A stretch of DNA of 64,000 nucleotides from an uncultured Clostridia bacterium (GTDB lineage: Bacteria > Bacillota > Clostridia > Christensenellales > Borkfalkiaceae), in the NCBI GenBank assembly GCA_947595585.1, contig CANQET010000003.1:62001-126000 (forward strand), written 5' to 3'. Below are positions 7,587 through 14,614 of the stretch, piece by piece. The number at the start of each line of letters is the position of its first letter. Position 1 is the stretch's first letter. A program made the position numbers and the translations under genes. Below the pieces are notes generated by a model. That model saw only the letters and a list, made by a program, of their open reading frames with translations. It had not been told where the DNA came from and did no database searches.

Positions 7587-7777
7587 TGTTTGCCTCCGAG
7601 AAGGGTGTAGAGCGCCGAAAAGCGCTGTTCGTGCTGCGAGGCGATGGCCTCCATTTCCTTTGCGAGGGCGACGTCCGTGAGGGTGTTGGCGTAGATACGT
7701 GCCTTCTTGCACGCCATCTGTTCCCCCGTGAGGACGTGGCTCAAGACGTCGAGATCTTTTGCCGTGAGATTCTGCAT
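7583..7777 (-). CDS. Small CotF-like helical protein
   Basis: 64-aa protein with the CotF-family N-terminal pattern: LTAKDLDVLSHVLTGEQMACKKARIYANTLTDVALAKEMEAIASQHEQRFSALYTLL. AGGAGG lies 7 bases before the ATG. Its stop overlaps the start of the second CotF-like gene, so the pair is translationally coupled. They may form a split or two-subunit version of the longer CotF-type helical bundle. Confidence 0.65.
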   Translation of the reverse strand: MQNLTAKDLDVLSHVLTGEQMACKKARIYANTLTDVALAKEMEAIASQHEQRFSALYTLLGGKQ

Positions 7778-7784
7778 AAAAATA

Positions 7785-7813
7785 CCTCCTTGGCCTATTG
7801 TTGCCGAAGGAGG
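7785..7813 (-). promoter_or_regulatory. Hairpin that sequesters the Shine-Dalgarno of the CotF-like operon
   Basis: Minus strand: CCTCCTT (7807-7813) pairs with AAGGAGG (7785-7791), which is itself the Shine-Dalgarno of the 64-aa gene. An inner GGC/GCC pairing extends it. A short TATTTTT follows, so it could also end the nth transcript. Confidence 0.5.
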
Positions 7814-7819
7814 AAGTTT

Positions 7820-8467
7820 TTATTCTTGGGGCGATGTTGTTTTCTTCTCGCGATACTGCTTGCACCAAGCGGTAAGCGTACAATGGGCGCAGTCGGGCTT
7901 TTGCGCATGGCAGATCTTCCGCCCGTGCCAGATGAGCAGGTGATGCGCCTTCGACCACATCTCTTTGGGGATGGCCCGCATGAGCCCCTCTTCCACCTTT
8001 TCGGGGGTGTTTCCCTCGGCGAGGCCCAAGCGATTGGAGACGCGGAAGACGTGCGTATCGACGGCGATGGCGTCCCCGCCGAAGGCCACTGCGAAGACGA
8101 CGTTGGCCGTCTTCCTTCCCACGCCCGCGAGCGTGCGGAGCTCCTCGAGCGTGGAGGGCACTTCCCCGTGGAATTTCTCGAGGATATCCCGCGAGGCCGA
8201 GAGGATGTGCGCCGCCTTGCTACGGAAGAAGCCGCAGGAGTAGATGTAGCCCTCGAGCTCCTCCTGCGAGAGCGCCGCGACCGCCGCGGGGGTATTACAG
8301 CGGGCGAAGAGCTTTTCCGTCACCTTGTTCACCCGCTCGTCCGTACATTGGGCGGAGAGGATGACGGCGACGAGCAGCTCGTAGGGCGAAGAATAGTGCA
8401 GAGCGGGCTTGGCATCGGGATAGCACGCGGAAAGCGATGCGAGAATGTGTTCACGATCTGTTTGCAT
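7820..8467 (-). CDS. nth: Endonuclease III (DNA glycosylase/AP lyase)
   Basis: 215-aa base-excision-repair enzyme that removes oxidised pyrimidines. Seen in the sequence are the helix-hairpin-helix with LAGVGRKTANVV (catalytic Lys region), the catalytic Asp in VDTHVFRVSNRLG, and the [4Fe-4S] ligands Cys-X6-Cys-X2-Cys-X5-Cys in CHAQKPDCAHCTLTAWC. The ATG before QTDREHILAS aligns with known Nth N-termini. The -10 box TATAAT ends 6 bases upstream of this ATG, so the predicted transcript starts at or next to the start codon and no Shine-Dalgarno can be present. The mRNA is therefore probably leaderless. Confidence 0.93.
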   Translation of the reverse strand: MQTDREHILASLSACYPDAKPALHYSSPYELLVAVILSAQCTDERVNKVTEKLFARCNTPAAVAALSQEELEGYIYSCGFFRSKAAHILSASRDILEKFHGEVPSTLEELRTLAGVGRKTANVVFAVAFGGDAIAVDTHVFRVSNRLGLAEGNTPEKVEEGLMRAIPKEMWSKAHHLLIWHGRKICHAQKPDCAHCTLTAWCKQYREKKTTSPQE

Positions 8468-8473
8468 ATGCGC

Positions 8474-8502
8474 ATTATAGCGCATTTTGGGGAAAATTGC
8501 AA
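8474..8502 (-). promoter_or_regulatory. Promoter of nth (leaderless arrangement)
   Basis: Minus strand: -35 TTGCAA (8497-8502), 17-bp spacer, -10 TATAAT (8474-8479), then 6 bases to the ATG at 8467. Confidence 0.75.
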
Positions 8503-8505
8503 GCG

Positions 8506-8748
8506 CTAAAGGGGGATGTAGCCGCCCTTTGTCGCACGGAAAAAGCCTGCGAACGACGTATAGCTCCGCCGCGCGAGCAGGGCCCTTGCACGGGGCAGGA
8601 AGCGCTCCTCGAATTTTGCCGAGATCCCGCAGCCGACGCCCGCCTCCTTCGGCGTGGAGACGGCCTGTGCGGGGAAGCCCGCGGCCCTGACTTCGGCGAG
8701 ATAGCCGAGCGTCTGCGCACGGGAACGGAAAACCGCAAGAATGGTCAT
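8506..8748 (-). CDS. DUF3343 protein (putative Se/S carrier-like)
   Basis: 80-aa protein of the DUF3343 type: TILAVFRSRAQTLGYLAEVRAAGFPAQAVSTPKEAGVGCGISAKF, where the conserved TPxxxxxGCGIS motif carries the family cysteine. Family members often neighbour a class V aminotransferase (EF2568-like) and selenium/sulfur-trafficking genes; here that aminotransferase lies just upstream, in divergent orientation. GGAGAAAAATC precedes the ATG. The long upstream frame extension is inside the neighbour and is not real. Confidence 0.78.
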   Translation of the reverse strand: MTILAVFRSRAQTLGYLAEVRAAGFPAQAVSTPKEAGVGCGISAKFEERFLPRARALLARRSYTSFAGFFRATKGGYIPL

Positions 8749-8767
8749 GATTTTTCTCCTGTGTTCG

Positions 8768-8773
8768 TATAAT
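8768..8773 (+). promoter_or_regulatory. Candidate -10 box of the cysteine-desulfurase gene
   Basis: TATAAT lies 27 bases before the ATG at 8800. The -35 position falls on the DUF3343 start codon and is a poor match, so the promoter may need an activator or have an extended -10. Confidence 0.4.
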
Positions 8774-8799
8774 GACATGAATATTTTTTGGGAGGAAGT

Positions 8800-9921
8800 A
8801 TGATCTACCTCGACAATGCCGCGACGGGCGGCTTCAAACCCGCCGCCGTACAGAGCGCCGTCGTCGCCGCGATGAAGGCGTGTGCCAACCCCGGGCGGAG
8901 CGGCCACCGCCTCGCCGTCGCCCAAGCCGAACATGTGCTCGCATGCCGCAACCTGCTCTCCGACCTCTTCGGCGGCTACGGATATGAGCGGGTGATCTTC
9001 ACGCGGAGCTGTACCGAAGCCCTCAACTATGCCCTTCTCGGCACCCTCAAGGCGGGCGACCATGCCGTGATCAGCACCCTCGAGCACAATAGCGTACTAC
9101 GTCCCCTCGCCTTTTTGCAAAAGACGCGCGGCGTGACGTATGACGTCGCCCCCCTCGACGGGGGAAAACTTCGCCCCGAGCGCGTGGCCGAACTCGTCCG
9201 CCCGACGACCAAAGTCTGCTGTATCACGACGGCCTCCAACGTGACGGGGGAGGCGCCCGATCTCAAGGCGATCCGCGCCCTTCTTCCGCGCGGCGTCCTC
9301 CTCTTTGCCGATGGGGCACAGGGGGCGGGGCACCTTCCCATCTCGATGCGGGAGACGGGTATCGACGCCCTCGCCCTCGCGGGGCACAAGGGCCTGCATG
9401 CGATCCAAGGGGCCGCGGCGCTGCTCCTTTCCGACCGCTTCCTGCCCGATCCGATCCTCTTCGGGGGGACGGGCAGCGAAAGTTTCGATCCCGCGATGCC
9501 CGAATATCTTCCCGACCGCCTCGAAGCGGGGACGCTCTCGTATCCCGCGATCTGCTCGCTCTTCGAGGGGGCGCTGCTCGTGAAGACGCACCGCGAGGAG
9601 GGCGCGAAGAACCTTATGCGGCTGACTTCCGCACTGCATTCCGCCCTCTCCGCGCTCGAGGGATTTACGCCCGTATTTTCTCCCAATCCGTGCGGCATTG
9701 CGGCGTTTTATCACCATAGGTACCCCTCCGAAGAGGTCGCTGGGATCCTCTCGGAACGCTTTGATATCGCCGTGCGCGGCGGCCTGCATTGCGCCCCGCT
9801 CGCCCACCGTGTGCTGGGGACCTTCCCCGATGGCCTCGTGCGCGCTTCCTTCTCCCCCTTCCAGACGATGCGGGAGGTCAACGCGCTCGTGCAGGCCTTA
9901 AAGGCGATCACATCTTCTTGA
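8800..9921 (+). CDS. Cysteine desulfurase family protein (class V aminotransferase, EF2568-like)
   Basis: 373-aa PLP enzyme. The opening YLDNAATG, the PLP Lys at about 197 in ALAGHKGLHA, the preceding ADGAQGAGH, and the active-site Cys at about 331 in RGGLHCAPLAH identify the IscS/SufS-like subgroup. It would release sulfur (or selenium) from cysteine (selenocysteine). The start is set by GGGAGGAAGT before ATG ATC TAC. Divergence from DUF3343 suggests a shared sulfur/selenium-trafficking role. The 3' end overlaps the convergent gene by 14 bases. Confidence 0.85.
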   Translation: MIYLDNAATGGFKPAAVQSAVVAAMKACANPGRSGHRLAVAQAEHVLACRNLLSDLFGGYGYERVIFTRSCTEALNYALLGTLKAGDHAVISTLEHNSVLRPLAFLQKTRGVTYDVAPLDGGKLRPERVAELVRPTTKVCCITTASNVTGEAPDLKAIRALLPRGVLLFADGAQGAGHLPISMRETGIDALALAGHKGLHAIQGAAALLLSDRFLPDPILFGGTGSESFDPAMPEYLPDRLEAGTLSYPAICSLFEGALLVKTHREEGAKNLMRLTSALHSALSALEGFTPVFSPNPCGIAAFYHHRYPSEEVAGILSERFDIAVRGGLHCAPLAHRVLGTFPDGLVRASFSPFQTMREVNALVQALKAITSS

Positions 9922-10171
9922 GCGCCTCGGCGAGCTTTTGCAGTTTTTTGCGCTTTGCGCCGTCGAGCATGGGCAGAAGCTGGGCGCAGAAGCGATCGAT
10001 CTGCGCATTGGTGAGCGTCCCGTTCTTCTTGCCCTCCGCGGCACGGGCGTAGATCTCGCGGAGAAGGCGCTCTTCCCCCTTTCCCTTGCAGGAGGCGGCG
10101 ACTTTTTGCGCCTCCTCGAGCCACGCTGCGTCCGTCTTTTCCTTCGGCGTATAACTTGCGAAATCATCCAT
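9908..10171 (-). CDS. Small hydrophilic protein of unknown function
   Basis: 87-aa basic, helical protein (MDDFASYTPKEKTDAAWLEE...LPMLDGAKRKKLQKLAEALKKM). GAGAGGTGCC precedes the ATG. No recognised domain or export signal. It converges on, and overlaps, the cysteine desulfurase gene by 14 bases, and it diverges from the 83-aa ORF at 10235. The much longer upstream frame is a high-GC artefact. Confidence 0.6.
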   Translation of the reverse strand: MDDFASYTPKEKTDAAWLEEAQKVAASCKGKGEERLLREIYARAAEGKKNGTLTNAQIDRFCAQLLPMLDGAKRKKLQKLAEALKKM

Positions 10172-10190
10172 ATCGGCACCTCTCTTCAAT

Positions 10191-10226
10191 GTATGCGCCG
10201 CACACCCATCGGTGTGCGGCGCATAC
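10191..10226. repeat. Perfect 16-bp inverted repeat between two divergent small genes
   Basis: GTATGCGCCGCACACC (10191-10206), loop CATC, GGTGTGCGGCGCATAC (10211-10226). No T-run follows on either strand, so an operator or an RNA hairpin is as likely as a terminator. Confidence 0.75.
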
Positions 10227-10234
10227 GATATCGC

Positions 10235-10486
10235 ATGGATACGACGCTCATACTTTTGCTTCTGCTTTTCGCAAGCGATCCTTCCCGCAGGGATGCGCTC
10301 AAGAATTTTCTCGGCTTCTACCGGGAAAATCGCGACCTCATCCGCACATTTTGCGAAAGGACGCCCCCCGCCCCCGCCCCTTCCGAAGGGCAGGACGCAG
10401 TACAAAACGAAGTACAAAAAAATTCGCCCGAGGGATCGGGCGATGCGAATATCCTCGAGGCGTACCTCGCGCGGATGATGGGTTAG
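10235..10486 (+). CDS. 83-aa protein with hydrophobic N-terminus
   Basis: MDTTLILLLLLFASDPSRRDALKNFLGFYRENRDLIRTF, then a Pro/Ser/Glu-rich linker and a short helix LEAYLARMMG. The N-terminus could be a short membrane anchor. It has no Shine-Dalgarno; a TACGAT box ends 5 bases before the ATG. The last 4 bases overlap the S41 peptidase gene on the other strand. No family was recognised; the composition (hydrophobic stretch, then amphipathic FYRENRDLI) is more protein-like than a shadow frame. Confidence 0.45.
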   Translation: MDTTLILLLLLFASDPSRRDALKNFLGFYRENRDLIRTFCERTPPAPAPSEGQDAVQNEVQKNSPEGSGDANILEAYLARMMG

Positions 10487-11796
10487 GCGAGCATTTCGAG
10501 GACCTGTGTGAGGAAAATGTCCTCTTCTCCCGGCAGAAGCGGGGCTTCGATCGCGATCGCGCCGTCCGCCTCGGTGACGCCTTTCCCGTGGATACTCGTG
10601 CCGTCGGGCCAGAAGATCTCGGCGACGGTGAGCTTCAGAACATTCCCTGCGGGATCGGTAAAGGAAGACTGCATGATGCCCTTGCCGTAGGTACGGGCCT
10701 CGGTCCCCTTGCGCAGGTAGATATCGCCATAGGAGACGGCGTCGTAGGAGACGAGGGCGCCGATGAGGCACTCGGAAGCCGAGGCCGTGCGCTCATCCGC
10801 GAGGATGCGGATCTTCACGTCGTCTGAAAAATATTCGGAGAAGCGGTTGCGGGCACGGTAGATCTCCTGATGCCCGTCGCGGTAGCGTGCCGTCGCCACG
10901 ATGGGCATTTGCTCGGTAGCGCTCCGCAAAAAGTACTGCGCGATGCCCTGAAATACATGCAGGTACCCCCCTCCGTTGCTCCGAAGGTCGAGGATGAGCT
11001 CGCGCTTCCCGTGCGATCTCATGTAGTTCAGAAAATACGCAACTTCTTCCTCCGCCGTGCCGAAGAATTCATCGATGCGAAGATAGCAAGCCGTCTCGGG
11101 GAGCCCTTCCAAAGGCCCGATGGGCGCCTCATAGGTGCTCTTCTCGGCGTTCAGATAGCGGAGGGCGTGTTCGCCGTCGCGATACAGGCAGGCCGCGATG
11201 CGGTAATCCGCCCGCCGCACGGTGTAATTCTCGGCGTCTGTGCCCGCGGGATCGAAGCCGCAACGGAGCACGAAGTCCCCCTTCGTCGCAGAGACGAACG
11301 CGGTGAGCGCCTCGGTATTCCCCGTGGAAAGCTCGGCCTCGGAGCTCCCGAAAGCGAGGATATACATCCCCGCGAGGATGCCCGCACGCTCGGAGGGAGA
11401 GTTGCCGCGGGTGCGAAAAACGCGGATGGCCCCCGACGTTTCGGTGGTAAGAGAGAGACCCGCATCCGAACCTTCGCCGCCTTGCGCACGGCTGACTTCT
11501 TCATACGCCTCCTTCGTATAGTACTCGGAGTAGGGATCGAGGGAGAGCCCTTCGAAGAAGGTCGTGTAGAGGTCGTCGCGCGAGACCTCCTTGTAGTAAT
11601 TCTTCTGCGCCGTCTCGACGGCCCACAAGAGCGCACGTGCCTGTCTATCGATGGAGTACCAACGCGCCGCCCAGCCGATGAAAAAGAAAATGACGGCGAG
11701 GATCACCCCGCCTGCCGCAAGAAGCACATTGCGTTTTGTATTTTTCCGCGGGGTCCCCCCTTCGTTTTCGGGTGCCGCGGAGGTCTCTTCGTCCAT
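10483..11796 (-). CDS. S41-family (C-terminal processing) peptidase, membrane anchored
   Basis: 437-aa protein. One membrane helix lies at about residues 23-45 (NVLLAAGGVILAVIFFFIGW), followed by a short helical segment (YYKEVSRDDLYTTFFEGLSLDPYSEYYT), a PDZ region (SPSERAGILAGMYILAFGS) and the protease core. The Ser nucleophile is in DERTASASECLIGAL and the general-base Lys in RTYGKGIMQSS, the usual Ser-Lys dyad. It acts on the outer face of the membrane. It is the last gene of the sigma-factor operon, 9 bases after the cdaR-like gene, with AAGGGGGG inside that gene's end as Shine-Dalgarno. Confidence 0.85.
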   Translation of the reverse strand: MDEETSAAPENEGGTPRKNTKRNVLLAAGGVILAVIFFFIGWAARWYSIDRQARALLWAVETAQKNYYKEVSRDDLYTTFFEGLSLDPYSEYYTKEAYEEVSRAQGGEGSDAGLSLTTETSGAIRVFRTRGNSPSERAGILAGMYILAFGSSEAELSTGNTEALTAFVSATKGDFVLRCGFDPAGTDAENYTVRRADYRIAACLYRDGEHALRYLNAEKSTYEAPIGPLEGLPETACYLRIDEFFGTAEEEVAYFLNYMRSHGKRELILDLRSNGGGYLHVFQGIAQYFLRSATEQMPIVATARYRDGHQEIYRARNRFSEYFSDDVKIRILADERTASASECLIGALVSYDAVSYGDIYLRKGTEARTYGKGIMQSSFTDPAGNVLKLTVAEIFWPDGTSIHGKGVTEADGAIAIEAPLLPGEEDIFLTQVLEMLA

Positions 11797-11805
11797 ATGC
11801 CCCCC

Positions 11806-12750
11806 TTAATTTTTGAGCAGTTTATAGAGGATGGTGATCACGCGGAAGGTGACCGCATCCGAAAATTTGCGGATGTTCAGCCCCGTCGCCCGTTCGATCT
11901 TATCGAGGCGGTAGGTGAGGGTGTTGCGGTGCATGAAGAGGTTGCGGCTGGTCTCGGAGATGTTGAGGCTGCTCTCGAGGAATTCCTCGGCCGTAAGCGC
12001 CATATCCGCGTCGCCGAAGATCTCCTCGGTGCCCTCGATGCGGAACTGCTCCATGTACTCCTTGAGGCGGCTCTTCGGGACGTCTTCGAGCATACGGACA
12101 AGCAGGTATTCGCGGTAGGAATGCACCTCCCCCTCGCCGTGGAAGATGCCGCTCATGCGTACGGCCATCGCCGCCTGCGCATAGGAGAGCGAGATCTCCG
12201 AAAATGAGTGCATTTCGCACCCCACCCCCACACTTGCGCGCACGCCGAGCTCTTCATAGAGGGACTGCGAGAGGAACTGCCCGAACTCGCTCGGGGACTG
12301 GTCGTCTTCGCAAAACCGCACGACGGCGATCCGCTCTTCGATGGCTACGGCAAAGTCCCTATCGGAGATACACCGCTCGATGAGGGCAAGGGCCTCCGCG
12401 GGAAGTTTTTCGGGCAGGATCTCGAGAGCGAAGCAGGGGCCGTCTGCCATGGAATAGCGGTTCATGTAGCGAAACGCCCGCCACGAGCCGCCCTCGCCGA
12501 GGAGGATGTGCCCGAGCTCGGCCTTGCGGTCGGCGATCTCGCCGTGTTCGGCGGACGCGAGGAAAAAGGCGAGGAGCCTTGCTCGTTTTTCGGCCTCTTC
12601 CCCCTCTCCTTCAAGGTATGCCGAGAAGGACTTCCCGCCGAAGGTGAAGCCGAATTTCGTCGCCCCCTCGAAGGGTTCGAGCGAGACCGTGGTATCCGTC
12701 TTTTCGGAAATTTCCTGCAATATCGTGCGCACTTCGGCGGCTACATCCAT
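11806..12750 (-). CDS. CdaR/PucR-type transcriptional regulator
   Basis: 314-aa protein with a C-terminal PucR-type helix-turn-helix (residues about 255-312: SLNISETSRNLFMHRNTLTYRLDKIERATGLNIRKFSDAVTFRVITILYKLL). A central GGDEF-like domain of the CdaR type is likely (ASVGVGCEMHSFSEISLSYAQAAMAVRM). The N-terminus (1-90) has no recognised sensor. It sits between rsbW and the S41 peptidase on one strand, so it is probably coexpressed with the sigma module. Effector unknown. Confidence 0.78.
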   Translation of the reverse strand: MDVAAEVRTILQEISEKTDTTVSLEPFEGATKFGFTFGGKSFSAYLEGEGEEAEKRARLLAFFLASAEHGEIADRKAELGHILLGEGGSWRAFRYMNRYSMADGPCFALEILPEKLPAEALALIERCISDRDFAVAIEERIAVVRFCEDDQSPSEFGQFLSQSLYEELGVRASVGVGCEMHSFSEISLSYAQAAMAVRMSGIFHGEGEVHSYREYLLVRMLEDVPKSRLKEYMEQFRIEGTEEIFGDADMALTAEEFLESSLNISETSRNLFMHRNTLTYRLDKIERATGLNIRKFSDAVTFRVITILYKLLKN

Positions 12751-12798
12751 GGCATGCCTCCCATGTTTATCGAAATCAGTCGTGTGCGGAAAAGTATC

Positions 12799-13155
12799 TT
12801 ACGGCGCAAAGCGGATGACGACCGAAAGCCCCGCTTCCTTGCTGTATTCCCTGCGGACGGAAAACGTATCCACGAGGAAGAGTCCGCGGCCGCGCTCGGC
12901 GGTCGCCTCGGGGCAGACCGAAAGGCGGGGCGGCTCAAATTCCTTTTCGCCGCGGACGCAGATCAGTACCCCATCCTCCTCTTTTTCGCAGGAGAAGTAG
13001 GCCTTCCCGCCCCCGTACTTCAGGGCGTTCGTGATGAGTTCGCTCGCGACGAGGCGGCTATCGAAGCGCACCCGTTCGGGCAATGCGGAGAGAAGTTCCG
13101 CCATCTCTTCGATCGCACGGCGGAAGGTGACGGTATCGGAGATCACGCACTTCAT
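12799..13155 (-). CDS. rsbW: Anti-sigma factor, GHKL kinase (RsbW/SpoIIAB-like)
   Basis: 118-aa GHKL ATPase. The N-box SELITNALKYGG keeps Glu39 and the Mg-binding Asn43. The later glycine motif ERGRGLFLVDTF (about 87-98) corresponds to the ATP lid. It should bind and inhibit the adjacent sigma factor and phosphorylate the STAS protein at 14232-14537. Its ATG overlaps the sigma gene stop by 4 bases. Having the kinase after the sigma gene is unlike the usual rsbV-rsbW-sigB order. Confidence 0.82.
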   Translation of the reverse strand: MKCVISDTVTFRRAIEEMAELLSALPERVRFDSRLVASELITNALKYGGGKAYFSCEKEEDGVLICVRGEKEFEPPRLSVCPEATAERGRGLFLVDTFSVRREYSKEAGLSVVIRFAP

Positions 13156-13874
13156 GCCATGCCTCCCTTGAGCTCCTCTTTGAGCCTTGCGAGCACCTTG
13201 CGCTCCAAGCGCGAGACGAACATCTGGGAGACGTTCATGCGCTTTGCCGTCTCGGTCTGCGAGAGCTGTTCCCCGTAGCGGTAGCGGATGAGTTCCCGCT
13301 CCCGTGCGGAGAGCCCCGAGAGGGCGGTCTTCACGGCGTCCCGTGTCTCGAAACTTTCAAAGGGATCCCCTTCGGCGGCGATGAGGTCGTAAAACGTCGC
13401 CCCGTCCTCGCCGTCGACAGGGCGGTCCAGCGAGACGACCCGCCCCGCTTCCATACAGCGGACGATCTCCTCTTCCGTGACCCCCAAGAGGGCGGAGAGT
13501 TCGCGCGGCGTGGGCGCCTTGCCCGTCTCGGCGGCGATACGGTCGGATTCCCGCTTCACCCGTCCGCGGAGCTCGGCCACCTTGCGCGGAAGATGCACGA
13601 GGCGGGAGCGGTCGCGGAAGTAGTTCTTGATCTCCCCCGTGATCGTCGGCGTGATGAAGGTGGAGAACTTCACGCCCTTGCGCTCGTCGAAGCGGTCGAT
13701 GCCCTTCATGAGCGCAAGCACGGCAACTTGGTAGAGGTCGTCGTACTCCACCCCCCGCCCCACGAATTTCTTCGCGAGGACCGAGGCGATGAAGAGGTAC
13801 TTCTCTACGATCTCGTTGCGCAGCGCAAGATCCCCCGTCTCCCTGAATTGGCGAAAGAGTTCAATTTCTTCCAT
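13152..13874 (-). CDS. SigB/SigF-family RNA polymerase sigma factor
   Basis: 240-aa group 3 sigma-70 factor. Region 2 is at about 20-85 (EKYLFIASVLAKKFVGRGVEYDDLYQVAVLALMKGIDRFD, KFSTFITPTITGEIKNYFRD), region 3 at about 95-145, and the region 4 helix-turn-helix at 190-235 (LSARERELIRYRYGEQLSQTETAKRMNVSQMFVSRLERK). It resembles general-stress SigB and sporulation SigF/SigG; the nearby partner-switch genes do not decide between them. The start chosen is MEEIELF. It overlaps the preceding gene by 14 bases and the following gene by 4. Confidence 0.87.
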   Translation of the reverse strand: MEEIELFRQFRETGDLALRNEIVEKYLFIASVLAKKFVGRGVEYDDLYQVAVLALMKGIDRFDERKGVKFSTFITPTITGEIKNYFRDRSRLVHLPRKVAELRGRVKRESDRIAAETGKAPTPRELSALLGVTEEEIVRCMEAGRVVSLDRPVDGEDGATFYDLIAAEGDPFESFETRDAVKTALSGLSARERELIRYRYGEQLSQTETAKRMNVSQMFVSRLERKVLARLKEELKGGMA

Positions 13875-14235
13875 CGGTCGCAAAGCGGAAGGAGACGCCG
13901 AACAGTCTTCCTTCCCTCTTCTCCATCTGTACGCCGACCGCAAGCGCCTCCAAAAGGGCTGCGGAGATATCGTCTTCGGGGACGGGAGCGGCTTCCCCGC
14001 ATGTCCCCTCTGCCGTGATACGGACGAAGAGTCCCCCGTCCTCGAAAAATGCGATGCACGCCCGCCCGTAGCCCGCGTGGGAGAGAAGGAGCAAGCTCTC
14101 GGTGAGGCAGACCTTGCAATCTTCCCCCGCGTCGAGCCCCAAGCCCGCAAGCGAACACACGCCGCCCGTGGCGAGGCGGAGCGTCGTCATGATCTCGCCG
14201 GAGGTCGCAGCCTCCATCTTCAGATATTCTCTCAT
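13861..14235 (-). CDS. Degenerate GHKL (anti-sigma-like) protein
   Basis: 124-aa protein between the STAS gene and the sigma gene, overlapping both (4 and 14 bases). Its pattern follows RsbW/SpoIIAB, with CLTESLLLLSHAGYGRACIAFF in the place of the N-box. Glu46 is kept, but the position of the catalytic Asn is Leu50, and no G-x-G ATP-lid motif is visible (DDISAALLEALAVGV there instead). I infer a catalytically dead paralogue that might bind the sigma factor or the STAS protein without kinase activity. The start MREYLKMEAATSG is set by the ATGA overlap. Confidence 0.6.
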   Translation of the reverse strand: MREYLKMEAATSGEIMTTLRLATGGVCSLAGLGLDAGEDCKVCLTESLLLLSHAGYGRACIAFFEDGGLFVRITAEGTCGEAAPVPEDDISAALLEALAVGVQMEKREGRLFGVSFRFATDGRN

Positions 14236-14537
14236 TCCGCTATCTCCATGACCGTATCGAGCTTGCAGATGACGAAGAGCTTTTTCAGCCGCGGCGCGAG
14301 ATGCAAAAGCGCCATGCGATGCCCGTCTTCCTTTGCGATACGGCTCAGCCGCACGAAGGTGCCGAGGGCGGTCGAATCGAGAAATTCGAGCTTCGTGCAG
14401 TCGAATACGAGGTCGGAAGGTCCCTTCTTGTACTCGGAAAGGACTTCCTCCGAAAAGGTATCCGCGTTCTGCGAATCGATCTCCCCCGCCAGCCCGAAGG
14501 TCAGGGGGGCACGGGAGAGCAACGTAAGTTCCTGCAT
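14232..14537 (-). CDS. rsbV: Anti-anti-sigma factor (STAS domain, RsbV/SpoIIAA-like)
   Basis: 101-aa STAS protein. LDSTALGTFVRL holds the phosphorylation site (Asp54-Ser55-Thr56). The usual second Ser is Thr here, so the phospho-acceptor may be Thr56. It would free the sigma factor by binding the kinase when unphosphorylated. GGAGGTGACT before the ATG fixes the start; it is the first gene of the six-gene operon. Confidence 0.85.
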   Translation of the reverse strand: MQELTLLSRAPLTFGLAGEIDSQNADTFSEEVLSEYKKGPSDLVFDCTKLEFLDSTALGTFVRLSRIAKEDGHRMALLHLAPRLKKLFVICKLDTVMEIAE

Positions 14538-14573
14538 AGTCACCTCCGCCGCGCACATGCGGCTCTATTATTC

Positions 14574-14600
14574 ATACCGCGCTTTTTTGCGGTTTCAAAC
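14574..14600 (-). promoter_or_regulatory. Candidate SigB-type promoter of the sigma operon
   Basis: Minus strand GTTTGA (14595-14600), 15-bp spacer, CGGTAT (14574-14579), close to the SigB consensus GTTTAA/GGGTAT, though the spacer is slightly long. A sigma-A reading (TTGAAA, 16 bp, TATGAA) overlaps the same bases, so autoregulation is possible but unproven. Confidence 0.42.
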
Positions 14601-14614
14601 ACTTTGAAGAGAAT

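Noticed and set aside
7583-7958. N-terminal extension joining the CotF-like gene to a 221-aa protein
   Set aside because: The extension is antisense/out of frame within nth and the 64-aa gene, and is Arg/Pro/Gly-rich; the ATGA overlap gives a natural start.
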